Of a stretch of 64,000 bases of DNA, positions 38,189 to 46,856 are shown in pieces. This stretch comes from an uncultured Bacteroidales bacterium (GTDB taxonomy: Bacteria > Bacteroidota > Bacteroidia > Bacteroidales > F082): the NCBI GenBank assembly GCA_900317055.1, contig ONFF01000021.1, positions 1 to 64,000 on the forward strand, in the 5' to 3' direction. The notes under the pieces were generated by a model, which saw only the letters and a program-made list of their open reading frames with translations, did not search any database and was not told the DNA's origin. Position numbers and translations under genes: made by a program. How positions within the stretch are numbered: position 1 is the stretch's first letter; every line of letters starts with the position of its first letter.

Positions 38189-39383
38189 CGACTTCTTTGT
38201 AGGCTTCAAATATTTGCTGTCCAATGTTTTGGGCAGCAAATGTTTTTATGGCATAGTCGCGAATGGCATGACGGTCGTATTCTTGGCAGTGGTCAAGCAA
38301 AGTGTTCATGCCTTGCAACAAAGCGTTCTCGTCTCCCTGTGGGATAAGGATGCCCCTTTCAGGAGAGAGGATTTCGGCGATGCCTCCCACGGAAGTGGAA
38401 AGCACTGGCACACCGCTGGCAAAGGCCTCAACGATGACGCAAGGAAGGTTCTCGAAGTTGGAGAACAGCACGAAAAAGTCGGCCTGTTGGTAGGCTTCGG
38501 CAACTTCGGCAGAGGTTTTCTTACCAAGGAAGATGACGCAGTCCTCCAAGTGGTGTTCTTTAACAAACGCTTTGAATTCCGGAGCATCATAGTCATGGAT
38601 GACGTGCAATTCGAAGTCGTCACGTTGTTTACGCAAACGCTCAATGACGCGAAGAATGCCGCTGAAGTTCTTGGCTTCATCGCGCAAGGTAGAGATGTGA
38701 AGCATGTGTTTTTTCCAGCCGTGCATGTCATTCTTTATGGAGCCTTGCATGTCATTCCTGCAGAGGTTTGTGCGTAGGATGGAATCTATGCAAGGCGGCT
38801 GGCGCAGCTTGAAAATATCCGTATTCACCAAATTATAAATCACTTGAAAACGGTTGTGCACTCCGTGCCCTTCCATGCACCGCTGCAAGTCAAGGCTGAC
38901 GGGCATGATGAGCTCGGCATTATTGGCAATCTTGACGATTTTCCGTTTCAACTTACCGACCAAAACATCCTTGTTTTGCGGCTGGTAAATGGTCCAATGT
39001 TCGGTGAGGACATATTTGTAGCCAAAGAGTTTCTTCCAAAGCAACGCCACTTGTCCAAGAGGGTAGGTGACATGAAGGTGTATCAAGTCGGGCTTGAAGA
39101 AACGCTGCTTGATGTATTTCAGTCCGTATTGGTACATCTGCAGCATCTTGAGCTTGCGAATGGCGTTGATCTTTGGCGGACGGATGTAGATCTGCACATG
39201 GGTGTGGTGCGCTCCTGGAATCTCCTTGACCTCGAACGATTTCGTCATGTCCTTGCCGTCGCAGACGGAGAGGATGACGGAATGGCAATCCTCGGGCAAT
39301 GCGTCAATCATGCGGACGCAGAAGTTGCCCAGGGTGGGGTCGTCGGGGGTGGGAAACCAACTCAATAGGTGCAGAATGTTCAT
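38178..39383 (-). CDS. Glycosyltransferase family 4 with an in-frame palindromic insertion
   Basis: A 401-residue GT-B glycosyltransferase, third gene of a glycan cluster. N-terminal part: MNILHLLSWFPTPDDPTLGN and HLHVTYPLGQVALLWKK. C-terminal sugar-nucleotide domain: FSNFENLPCVIVEAFASGVP and VLSTSVGGIAEILSPERGIL, the GT4 EX7E-type region. Residues ~194-223 are encoded by an 88-bp palindromic repeat and break the family pattern between NLVNTDIFKL and HMLHISTLRDEAKNFSG, in the linker between the two domains. The frame is intact, so the enzyme may still work. Confidence 0.85.
   Translation of the reverse strand: MNILHLLSWFPTPDDPTLGNFCVRMIDALPEDCHSVILSVCDGKDMTKSFEVKEIPGAHHTHVQIYIRPPKINAIRKLKMLQMYQYGLKYIKQRFFKPDLIHLHVTYPLGQVALLWKKLFGYKYVLTEHWTIYQPQNKDVLVGKLKRKIVKIANNAELIMPVSLDLQRCMEGHGVHNRFQVIYNLVNTDIFKLRQPPCIDSILRTNLCRNDMQGSIKNDMHGWKKHMLHISTLRDEAKNFSGILRVIERLRKQRDDFELHVIHDYDAPEFKAFVKEHHLEDCVIFLGKKTSAEVAEAYQQADFFVLFSNFENLPCVIVEAFASGVPVLSTSVGGIAEILSPERGILIPQGDENALLQGMNTLLDHCQEYDRHAIRDYAIKTFAAQNIGQQIFEAYKEVVIP
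38715..38802. repeat. Palindromic repeat (family A) inside the glycosyltransferase gene
   Basis: Outer arms CCAGCCG (38715-38721) and CGGCTGG (38796-38802). Inside lies a left half-copy (TGCATGTCATTC) and a full copy with arms CCTTGCAT (38743-38750) and ATGCAAGG (38788-38795), core CATGTCATTCC ... GGAATCTATG. It has no stop codon in the gene's frame and codes for about 29 residues. Confidence 0.88.
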
Positions 39384-39386
39384 CGC

Positions 39387-40193
39387 TTAGCAAATATGCG
39401 TTTTAATATCAATTTCGAAATATTTCTTTGGTGTCTCATAAGGCGCAAGCTTGTGCGTGGTGAAGTCTTCAGGCAGATAAACAGCGCACAAGGTGTTGGA
39501 GACATGATAGATATGCTTGCGCTTCTCGGCAGGTGCACCATCCAAGATGGCGCCCATCACATCCCATCGGATGGTCTCGGGATCGAGGCCGTAGTCGTGC
39601 CACACGATGATACTACGCTCTCCTTTCAGTAGTTTGAAGGCGGTCTCGGTGTCTTTCTTCACGCTCTCGTAATGATGGTCGCCATCGACGAAAACCATGT
39701 CATACTTGCCAAAATGTGGGCCGAAGTCAAAGGTCTGCGAGTCGCCGTATAGTTGTTCTACATTGGTTAGGTTCTTACTAAAAAAGCTGTGCAAGTCGGC
39801 GTATAATTGATTGTTGGTCAGCTTGAGGATGTCTTCCTTCGGCAGGTTGAAGGTGACGCAATGCTCGGCCACATCAGCCAGATTAGCCACGCTCTCCCCA
39901 CGCCAGGTACCGATTTCAAAGTAGTCCTTCACCGCATATCGTTTTGCCAAGGCGCGTAGTAAGGCAATGTCGATGGGCATGGTGGCACCCGAAAGATAGG
40001 CGTAAGGCTTCGCGATTTCGTGGAAATCGGGGAACAGTTCGTCGATTTCGATGACGGTCAGGCCGTCAGCGAGACCATATTTCCGGATGACATCCTCCTT
40101 GTTGCTGCCTTCGTCTTGCAGGACGAGGTTGAGCAGGTAAGGATGCTTTATGATACGCCCAAGGGCTTTCGTGAATTTATGGAGTTTATTCAT
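39387..40193 (-). CDS. Class I SAM-dependent methyltransferase
   Basis: A 268-residue enzyme of the Methyltransf_24 type. The SAM motif is YFEIGTWRGESVANLAD, and the acidic loop is MVFVDGDHHYESVKKDTETA, with a likely metal or substrate site in WHDYGLDPETIRW. Such enzymes in surface glycan clusters methylate sugars. It lies between the flippase (8-base overlap) and the glycosyltransferase (3-base gap), which supports a sugar-modifying role. The acceptor is unknown. Confidence 0.83.
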   Translation of the reverse strand: MNKLHKFTKALGRIIKHPYLLNLVLQDEGSNKEDVIRKYGLADGLTVIEIDELFPDFHEIAKPYAYLSGATMPIDIALLRALAKRYAVKDYFEIGTWRGESVANLADVAEHCVTFNLPKEDILKLTNNQLYADLHSFFSKNLTNVEQLYGDSQTFDFGPHFGKYDMVFVDGDHHYESVKKDTETAFKLLKGERSIIVWHDYGLDPETIRWDVMGAILDGAPAEKRKHIYHVSNTLCAVYLPEDFTTHKLAPYETPKKYFEIDIKTHIC

Positions 40194-41481
40194 TTTCGGT
40201 AGGTTGTTTCAAGAATTGTTGTTTCAGCTCGGCGATATAGTTCTGTATCTCGCTCTTGGTTAGGATGAAGTCGCGGCCTTTGAAGTGTGACTCCTTGACG
40301 AAGAACACAAACAGAAACACCGCATTGACTGTATATGATACCGCTGAGGTGATGGCTGCACCTGTAACGTCGTAGCGAGGTATCAACGTGAAACCGCAGA
40401 CGAAGGTGACGACCAGTCCGCAAAGTGCCGCAAAGGTGTTCATCTGATAACATCCGGTGCCCGAGTAATAGTGCCCGAGAATGAGGAAAAGGCAGTAGAG
40501 CAAAATGCCTGGAGCTAGGATGCGGATGAGTCCTGCCATCTCGCCGAACTCGGGGCCGAAGACGAAAGTGTAGATTGCAGGCGGTAGCAGGCACAACACC
40601 ACAACGGCTAAGGCGGAGATAAGAAGACAGATCTTGCCCAAATCGAGGGTGAGCTTTTGCGCGTAGGCGCGGTCGTCGGCATTGGCGATGCGGGCATATT
40701 GCACGAGTGCAATACTGTTGCTGATGATCCAGATGGCCTCGGCGAGCGAGAGAGCGTTGGAGAAGACACCTACGCGTCCTACGCTGATGTATTTGTCCAA
40801 CAGATAATAACTTAAGCGCAGATTGAAGAACTGCACGAAATGGCCCGTCTGGTTGAGGAAACCGTATTTGAAGAGGTCTTTCAAGACAGGTTTGTAGTCC
40901 TTGTCCGTGTCGTGACGCAGGTTAGCGTATTCCTTGCGCAGCATCCAAACACCCAGCAGGAAAGTGCCTCCGTAGGCGGCATACAGCCCGATGACATAGC
41001 CATAGATGTCGGTTCGCTTCAGCAAAATATAATAGATGACCAAGGTTAAAGCCAAAAGCACGGGCTGGAGCAATGTGTTGTAGTTGGCCTTTTTGATTTC
41101 CTCTTTGCCGACCAAGAAGCGGAAGTTGATGTTGCTGAGCGAGGAGATGAACGACAGGATGGCCACATGGGCGACCAAGTCGGGCGCCAGCTTCGGATAG
41201 AATAGCCAGATGGCAAAACCCATGATCACCGCAATGAGCGCCGCCCATACTGTGGAGGCTACCAGAATCTTCTTGAACGAATGACGTGGGGCGAGGTAGA
41301 TGATGCTTGCGCCGCAGATGATATCAGAGAAGATGAGAATGAAAGAGATGGTGGTCAAGAGCAGTGCCTGTGTACCTTTGCCCGTATCGCCCAAGGTCTG
41401 GGAGATGATAATGGCAATAGCGAAGTTGAGGGCTGCCGCCAGTATCTTGGTTCCAAAGGTATTTAGGATTTTCTTGAACAC
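40186..41481 (-). CDS. Polysaccharide/O-antigen flippase (Wzx-like)
   Basis: A membrane protein of about 431 residues from the MOP (flippase) superfamily with ~12-14 predicted membrane segments (for example NFAIAIIISQTLGDTGKGTQ near the start, and IVLAP-like LIRILAPGILLYCLFLILGH). It should carry lipid-linked oligosaccharides across the inner membrane. The frame is open up to 41553, but a perfect promoter (TTTG, 21 bases, TATTTTTG) at 41541-41509 lies inside that extension; I therefore start at GTG 41481. Confidence 0.82.
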   Translation of the reverse strand: MFKKILNTFGTKILAAALNFAIAIIISQTLGDTGKGTQALLLTTISFILIFSDIICGASIIYLAPRHSFKKILVASTVWAALIAVIMGFAIWLFYPKLAPDLVAHVAILSFISSLSNINFRFLVGKEEIKKANYNTLLQPVLLALTLVIYYILLKRTDIYGYVIGLYAAYGGTFLLGVWMLRKEYANLRHDTDKDYKPVLKDLFKYGFLNQTGHFVQFFNLRLSYYLLDKYISVGRVGVFSNALSLAEAIWIISNSIALVQYARIANADDRAYAQKLTLDLGKICLLISALAVVVLCLLPPAIYTFVFGPEFGEMAGLIRILAPGILLYCLFLILGHYYSGTGCYQMNTFAALCGLVVTFVCGFTLIPRYDVTGAAITSAVSYTVNAVFLFVFFVKESHFKGRDFILTKSEIQNYIAELKQQFLKQPTENE

Positions 41482-41508
41482 GGGACTTTCATTGACTCTT
41501 ATTGAACG

Positions 41509-41541
41509 CAAAAATACAAAATTCAGTGTAATGCCTACAAA
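41509..41541 (-). promoter_or_regulatory. Bacteroidota-type promoter for the glycan cluster
   Basis: On the minus strand TTTG (41541-41538) and TATTTTTG (41516-41509) are 21 bases apart. Transcription would start near 41502, about 20 bases before the GTG start of the flippase. Confidence 0.78.
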
Positions 41542-41554
41542 CTTTATTGGCACC

Positions 41555-41689
41555 TTAATAGGTTAGTCCTACAATCCATAAGGGCAGCTTCTTTCCTATG
41601 GGGTGTTCCATCATGTCGGCAAGGATGTAGGAATCAGGGATGTTCGTGATTTTGTCAAAAATAAAGAAGGTTAATGCAACAACCTTTTT
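41555..41689 (-). pseudogene. C-terminal remnant of an AAA-type ATPase
   Basis: The minus strand codes for a tail reading ITNIPDSYILADMMEHPIGK followed by KLPLWIVGLTY and a stop at 41555-41557. This resembles the last residues of a family of Bacteroidales AAA ATPases (tails like ...IPLWLFGFMY). The rest of the gene is missing upstream. A lone TATATTTG box (41907-41914, plus strand) and AT-rich DNA fill 41690-42127, where I see no gene. Confidence 0.4.
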
Positions 41690-42127
41690 TATCAAAAAAT
41701 CGGTTAATGGACTAACCTATTTCTTGCGTTTTTCGGTTAGTCTGGTAAACGATATTTGTCAGAATCGCGAAAATTTGGTTGGATTCCGCTGGTTACGGCA
41801 TTTGAATCGTTGAGAAATCGGAATTGTATCGTTCGTTTTTGTAATAGTCACTATTTGTAAAACCGAGATAGTCGTAAAAAACAATGAAATGTATTTGAAT
41901 TATGCCTATATTTGCGGTTGAAAAAACTAAAACGATACTTGGAAAAGAAAGAAATCTGTAGTTAACATATTGAAAAATTCGAGATAATCATTAAAAGCAA
42001 ATAATGACAGGATGTCTTTCAGGCTGGCAATTCATCTTCCATTCGCTGTCATCGGTTTCAACAATTTGAGGATTTTGTACTTTGGGCCGAAATAAATTAT
42101 GAGGATTTTGCGAATCCAGCCCAAATT

Positions 42128-42395
42128 TCACCCCACCATCCCCAAAATCACCTCCGGCACAATTGCCATTTCAGTAACCGCACAAAGTCCTGCGCCCATG
42201 TCCTTCAAACTGGCGCCTAACAAATAGACTTTGTCGTCGATGATCAGGAAACGGTCATGATTTCGGTGCGGCAGTTGCATGAACTTAAATCTTGGTGAAA
42301 GCTCGCATGATGCGGATGTTGACTTCCACGGCAGTGTCAGACCTTAATACACTGCTGAGCATGGCGATGCCATTGCCAAAGCCGTAGAACAAACA
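42128..42395 (-). pseudogene. ORF6N-domain protein remnant
   Basis: Two fragments in different minus-strand frames. One reads GIAMLSSVLRSDTAVEVNIR then IMRAFTKI and a stop, which is the end of an ORF6N (phage/Rha-like) DNA-binding domain. The other (50 codons, ATG 42280 to stop 42128) reads HDRFLIIDDKVYLLGASLKD, the C-terminal part of the same proteins. The middle is lost and the frame is broken, so it is a dead gene. Confidence 0.6.
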
Positions 42396-42461
42396 TTTGT
42401 AGTCGACAGCAGTCGTTTGTTGTCGGATATGTTGTTGCAAATGAATAAGAAGTGAGATGCT

Positions 42462-43517
42462 TTAGCAGGGCTGCCAAATCTGTCCACTGCAACTGTCACT
42501 CTCAGCTCCAGTCACCGAAGACAGCACATTGGTCTTGCCTTCCATGCGAAGCAGTCCAAGGAAAGCAAAAACCAAAGCCTCCTTGTAGTCGATGATCATC
42601 TTATCGGGGATGACTACCTCGTGCGAGCTACGGGCTTGCAGGCGTTCCATAAGGAACTTGTTCCTCGCACCGCCACCGGTGACGAGAATCTTTCCCTTGG
42701 GCAGATGGCTCACTCCCAACGCGATTTGCAAAGCGACGTGCTCCACGAAAGTGGCAAGCATGTCGGGAACGGAAAGACCTTGCAAGAGGCTTTTTTGGTT
42801 CGCTTCGAAGAACTCTCTACCTAACGACTTGGGTGGGTACAGCCCATAGAAAGGATGCCTGTTCAGCTGTTTCAGCAGCGTAATGTCGACCTCACCGCTA
42901 CGGGCTATTTCGCCATCGCGGTCGTAGGGCAGGCCTTTCATCTGGGCGAGATAATTGAGGGCTTGGTTGGCAATGCATAGGTCGAAGGCAATGCGCTTGC
43001 CTTCTTCATGATACGAGACGTTGGCGATGCCACCGATGTTGAGACAGATCTCATAGTTGCCGAAAAGCAATTTGTCGCCAATGGGAACGAGCGGCGCGCC
43101 TTGTCCGCCCTTGTTGACATCCTCGCTGCGGAAATCATTGATGACAGTGAAGCCACAAGCCTTGGCCAACTCCTGCCCGTCACCGATTTGAAGGGTGTAA
43201 TGCTCCTCGGGACGGTGGAAGATGGTGTGGCCGTGCGAAGCAACAAAGTCGGGCGTGACATTGTGCTTTTTGGCAAAAGCCAGCACTTGTTCGCCTAAAT
43301 ATTTGCCGTAGTCCTTGTCTAGCTGTATCAAATCTTCGGGCTGCTTGTGGAAGGCTTCGGAGAGTTGCTCGGTCCAGTATTCGGGATAGGGTAGGGTCTC
43401 GGCCTGTAAGATTTGGAAGTGGTATTTGTCGTCCTCTTCTTGGAAGCGCACAAGGGCGATATCCAGCCCGTCCAGCGAGCTGCCCGACATGAGTCCTATG
43501 GCGATGGCTTCTTTCAT
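42462..43517 (-). CDS. anmK: Anhydro-N-acetylmuramic acid kinase
   Basis: AnmK opens and phosphorylates 1,6-anhydro-MurNAc released during peptidoglycan turnover. The 351-residue product begins MKEAIAIGLMSGSSLDGLD (the SGxSxDGxD phosphate loop), contains VASHGHTIFHRPEEH and ICLNIGGIANVSYH, and ends with the ATP-binding ILVTGGGARNKFLMERLQ. I start it at ATG 43517; the frame is open for another 39 codons, but these come from a palindromic repeat. murF is upstream in the same direction. Confidence 0.93.
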   Translation of the reverse strand: MKEAIAIGLMSGSSLDGLDIALVRFQEEDDKYHFQILQAETLPYPEYWTEQLSEAFHKQPEDLIQLDKDYGKYLGEQVLAFAKKHNVTPDFVASHGHTIFHRPEEHYTLQIGDGQELAKACGFTVINDFRSEDVNKGGQGAPLVPIGDKLLFGNYEICLNIGGIANVSYHEEGKRIAFDLCIANQALNYLAQMKGLPYDRDGEIARSGEVDITLLKQLNRHPFYGLYPPKSLGREFFEANQKSLLQGLSVPDMLATFVEHVALQIALGVSHLPKGKILVTGGGARNKFLMERLQARSSHEVVIPDKMIIDYKEALVFAFLGLLRMEGKTNVLSSVTGAESDSCSGQIWQPC

Positions 43518-43537
43518 TGGTGATGTTTTTATTTGGA

Positions 43538-43648
43538 ATGCTGAATGTTGAATGCTGAATGCTGAAATCGAAGATTCGACGCAGTCAATGGGGGCAAAGC
43601 CCAGCGTCGCATTGCGACATTCAGCATTCATCATTCCTAATTCCGCAT
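43538..43648. repeat. Palindromic repeat region between murF and anmK
   Basis: The left arm has repeated GAATGCTGAA/GAATGTTGAA units, and the right arm carries the complementary ATTCAGCATTC, ATCATTCC and CGCATTC units, around a GC-rich centre (GGGGGCAAAGCCC). It has no stop in the anmK frame, but lies upstream of the natural start. Confidence 0.75.
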
Positions 43649-43649
43649 T

Positions 43650-44927
43650 CTATAACAGCGGTAACACTTTTCCCAATTGTATGCTATTTGATCCTTTAAC
43701 GAGTATGGTCTTTCCGCTGATAGGATGATCCTCAAGATATTGGCACAAGTCTTCCACTTTTGCGAAGGTCTTCCAGTCAGGATTTTCGTTGAAAGCGCTG
43801 AAGTTCGAACCGACCAACAAGGCCTCCTTGAATTTCAACTCCTTCATCAAACCAAGGATGTTGCGGTGCTCTTCCTCGGAAGCCGTACCCAACTCACGCA
43901 TGTCGCCTAAAACCAAAAGACTGTTATCGCCGCAGATGCTGGCGAAGTTGATCAAGGCGGCGCGCATGGAGGTGGGGTTGGCGTTGTAGGCATCCATGAT
44001 GATGCGGTTCTTGCCGGTTTCGATTACTTGCGAACGGCTGTTGGTGGGCGTGTAAGCCTCCAAAGCTTCGATGATGGCATTCTCATCCACACCGAAGTAC
44101 TGACCTACACAGATGGCAGCGGCCACATTCTCGAAGTTGTAACTGCCCACGAGATGGGTCTGGATGAGGTGATCCCTCCAACCGACACTCAAATATGGGT
44201 TGCAGGCTACAGGGGCGACAGGGCAGAAGGCAGCGCAATGTCTGCCATAGCTGATGCGTTCCTGTCCCTCGGATTGCTCCCAAAGCAGTGGGTTGCCTTG
44301 GTTGACAAATACGGCCTTGCCATGAGCCTTGATATGTCGATACAGTTCGGTCTTGGTCTTGATGACGCCTTCGAAGCTACCGAAGCCTTCTAGATGTGCC
44401 TTCCCGATGTTGGTAATAAGACCATAGTCAGGGTCGGCGATTTTGCAAAGGAAGTCGATTTCACCTGGATGGTTGGCACCCATCTCAACAACGGCAATCT
44501 CGGTCTCGGGCTTGATGCTCAGCAGGGTGAGCGGCACGCCGATATGGTTGTTGAGGTTCCCCATCGTGTGAATGATGTTGTATTTCTTGGCCAGCACTGC
44601 TGAGACGAGCTCTTTGGTAGTTGTCTTGCCATTGGTACCAGTGATGCTTAGCACTGTGGCCTTGCTCTGTTGGCGGTGGTAGGCTGCAAGGTCTTGCAAG
44701 GTCTTCAGTGTGTCGTCAACGATGAGGATACGCTCATGCATGGGCAGGTTTTTCCTGTCTGCGACGACGAGGCTGGCCACACCTTGCTCCGCCACTTGCA
44801 GGGCAAAGTCGTTGGCATCGAAGTTCTCGCCTTTCAAAGCGAAGAAGACAGCGTCTTTTTCAATCTTGCGGCTGTCAGTGGATACTTTATATGCTTTTTG
44901 GAAATGCTGATAAATTTTCTCTATCAT
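43650..44927 (-). CDS. murF: UDP-MurNAc-tripeptide--D-Ala-D-Ala ligase
   Basis: MurF adds D-Ala-D-Ala to the cell wall precursor in the cytoplasm. From ATG 44927 the product has 425 residues: N-terminal substrate domain (VSTDSRKIEKDAVFFALKGE), ATP loop GTNGKTTTKE (97-106), HxGEIDF (NHPGEIDFL), ITNIGKAHLEGFGS, and MDAYNANPTSMRAAL in the C-terminal part. Length is normal. The open frame continues 41 codons upstream through a palindromic repeat and is not native MurF. Genes gldJ-murF side by side are known from other T9SS-carrying Bacteroidota. Confidence 0.94.
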   Translation of the reverse strand: MIEKIYQHFQKAYKVSTDSRKIEKDAVFFALKGENFDANDFALQVAEQGVASLVVADRKNLPMHERILIVDDTLKTLQDLAAYHRQQSKATVLSITGTNGKTTTKELVSAVLAKKYNIIHTMGNLNNHIGVPLTLLSIKPETEIAVVEMGANHPGEIDFLCKIADPDYGLITNIGKAHLEGFGSFEGVIKTKTELYRHIKAHGKAVFVNQGNPLLWEQSEGQERISYGRHCAAFCPVAPVACNPYLSVGWRDHLIQTHLVGSYNFENVAAAICVGQYFGVDENAIIEALEAYTPTNSRSQVIETGKNRIIMDAYNANPTSMRAALINFASICGDNSLLVLGDMRELGTASEEEHRNILGLMKELKFKEALLVGSNFSAFNENPDWKTFAKVEDLCQYLEDHPISGKTILVKGSNSIQLGKVLPLL

Positions 44928-44950
44928 ACGGATTTCTATTTGACTACGAG

Positions 44951-45014
44951 ACGCGGGACTGCGGTACACGGGACAATCGAAAGTCTCGAAGTCTCTTGTA
45001 CCGTAGTCCCGTGT
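44951..45014. repeat. Palindromic repeat upstream of murF
   Basis: Arms ACGCGGGACTGCGGTAC (44951-44967) and GTACCGTAGTCCCGTGT (44998-45014) pair over 17 bases with two G-U type mismatches. The inner part (CGAAAGTCTCGAAGTCTC) is also partly repeated. It keeps the upstream murF frame open. Confidence 0.8.
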
Positions 45015-45055
45015 CAATCGTGAGGATTGCTCATTTGTTGTGTCTTTCAATGAAA

Positions 45056-45083
45056 GAAGCCGCCTGACGGATCAAACGGCTTC
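45056..45083 (-). terminator. Terminator after gldJ
   Basis: GAAGCCG/CGGCTTC on the minus strand, followed by TTTC. It separates gldJ from murF, although some readthrough is likely because murF shows no clear promoter of its own. Confidence 0.6.
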
Positions 45084-45111
45084 AATGCTATCATGAAAAA
45101 GAATCTATTAC

Positions 45112-46602
45112 TTACTTTGCAAAGGAACTGCCTAACTTGTTCATCGCGCAACGGAAGCCGATGGTCGAAGCGGACTGGTTCTGGTTGAGATAACGGCGTG
45201 TGCCAGGGCTCAAGTAGTAAGGACCGTCAGCCCAAGAACCGCCTTTGTACACTCTCGATTCGTCGCTGATCAGGGTTGTACCAGGAGTGTCGTTAGTTGC
45301 AGCTTCATACATTTCCTTTGTGAATACGCTCTGGTCGTCTTGAGGGTCGCTCCAACGGTTGCGAATGGCCGACATGTAGTCACCATCGTCATAGTTGGAG
45401 TTGAAGCTCGTACGGTAGTTCTGACGCTTGGCTGCTTCTTCTTGAGGGATGGGTTCTCTGCGGATACGACCCAAGGAGTCTTTTTGCAGCAGGAAGCCTT
45501 CGTCGTCAACAGCCTTACGAGTGAACACATTACCACGGAAGGGGCTATAGTCAGCCACATCTTCGTGAGACAGCGGACGATAGACATCTTGGCACCATTC
45601 GGCCACATTGCCTGCCATGTTATACAGGCCGTAGTCGTTAGGCCAGTAGGAACCTACAGGAGCGGGCAGGGCGGCACCGTCGTTCAGGTTGCCTGCAACA
45701 CCCATGTAGTCACCAGGACCTCTTTTGAAGTTGGCCATGAAACTACCCATGTATCTCTTGTTGTCGGTGCGCAAACCATCGCCATTCCAAGGATAAACCT
45801 TGCGTTCGCTGACGAGTTCATTGCTGGTGTTGCCCACCAAACCGACTGCGGCATATTCCCATTCGGCTTCCGTGGGCAGACGATAGGAAGGCAGCAGAAT
45901 ACCGTCGTCCATTCTGATGTTACGCACGCCGTCGCCACCCTTGGAGAGGTCTTTCTTTCCGTTCTTCACCTTACCGGTGTATTGGCCAGCCAAATAAGCA
46001 TCAGTGTTGAAGTTTTCTTCGTCCTGTTGGGTCGGATCCCAATCGAGGATGCCAGCATCAACGAGCATCAACTCGTTGACACGGTCGGTACGCCAAGCGC
46101 AGTAGTCATTGGCTTGTACCCAAGTCACACCTACCACAGGATAGTCATTATAGGAGGGATGGCGGAAGTAAATCTCAACCATGGGCTCATTGTAAGACAA
46201 ACGGTCACGCCAAACCAAGGTATCAGGGGCGGCATTGCGTACCACCTGAGGATAGTTTTGGCCGTAAACGCGGTTCAGCCAGTAGATGTACTCGCGATAG
46301 TCCACATTGCTGACCTCGGTGCGGTCCATCAGGAAGGAAGGCACGGTGACCTTGCGCGGCGAGTTGTCCCACGAATAAGTCAGGTTGTCGGTTGTAGCAC
46401 CCATCACGAAGGTTCCACCTTCGATGGCAATCAGGCCGGGACCGATTTCCTGGTCGTTCACTTCAGTAACTTCAAAGCCACCGTTGTTGGCATCGTTGTA
46501 AGCCCAACCCGTCGTGCGTGAAGATTGCTTGGAGCACGAAACGGTGAGTAATCCTGCCAAAACGATGATGGCTAGTGTCTTGAATCCTTGTTTTCTATAC
46601 AT
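45112..46602 (-). CDS. gldJ: Gliding/T9SS lipoprotein GldJ
   Basis: A 496-residue outer-membrane-associated lipoprotein. It has a lipobox signal (LAIIVLAGLLTVSCSK, Cys ~23) and a sulfatase-modifying (FGE) domain: GGTFVMGATTDNL, RLPTEAEWEYAA, YNMAGNVAEWCQDVY, VYKGGSWADGPYYLSPGTRR. GldJ and its relative GldK/PorK both have this build. I choose GldJ because the gene stands between murF and porU/porV, as gldJ does in Flavobacterium johnsoniae. It stabilises the T9SS ring and, in gliding species, the motility machinery. GldK remains possible. Confidence 0.8.
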   Translation of the reverse strand: MYRKQGFKTLAIIVLAGLLTVSCSKQSSRTTGWAYNDANNGGFEVTEVNDQEIGPGLIAIEGGTFVMGATTDNLTYSWDNSPRKVTVPSFLMDRTEVSNVDYREYIYWLNRVYGQNYPQVVRNAAPDTLVWRDRLSYNEPMVEIYFRHPSYNDYPVVGVTWVQANDYCAWRTDRVNELMLVDAGILDWDPTQQDEENFNTDAYLAGQYTGKVKNGKKDLSKGGDGVRNIRMDDGILLPSYRLPTEAEWEYAAVGLVGNTSNELVSERKVYPWNGDGLRTDNKRYMGSFMANFKRGPGDYMGVAGNLNDGAALPAPVGSYWPNDYGLYNMAGNVAEWCQDVYRPLSHEDVADYSPFRGNVFTRKAVDDEGFLLQKDSLGRIRREPIPQEEAAKRQNYRTSFNSNYDDGDYMSAIRNRWSDPQDDQSVFTKEMYEAATNDTPGTTLISDESRVYKGGSWADGPYYLSPGTRRYLNQNQSASTIGFRCAMNKLGSSFAK

Positions 46603-46683
46603 TTTTGATCAAATTTGTTATCTATAAACTCTATTGAGAGGCTTTTATTGTACACCGCTCAGAAAATTTTCAAAAAAATCACG

Positions 46684-46691
46684 CAAATTTA
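46684..46691 (-). promoter_or_regulatory. Probable gldJ promoter (-7 box)
   Basis: TAAATTTG on the minus strand, matching TAnnTTTG, about 80 bases before the gldJ start codon. The divergent porU operon has only a weaker TATCTTCG box near 46775. The 254 bases between the genes hold no other feature. Confidence 0.5.
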
Positions 46692-46856
46692 TGGACTTTT
46701 TTTGAATCAGCTGGCATTTTTTGAAAAAAAACTTTTTTCAACTGAAAAATTGACGAATTGCAATAAAAATGTTGTATCTTCGTTCCCTTAAATAGGTCGG
46801 AATAGAATGAGTTGTTTTCTGTGTAAAAAATTGATTATTAGGTTTTAAGAGATATT

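Noticed and set aside
43518-43634. Long N-terminal extension of AnmK
   Set aside because: The 39 extra codons come from a palindromic repeat region and do not match AnmK; the conserved start is at 43517.
45340-46521. 393-codon plus-strand frame opposite gldJ
   Set aside because: gldJ has a lipobox and FGE motifs; the opposite frame is a codon-bias shadow.
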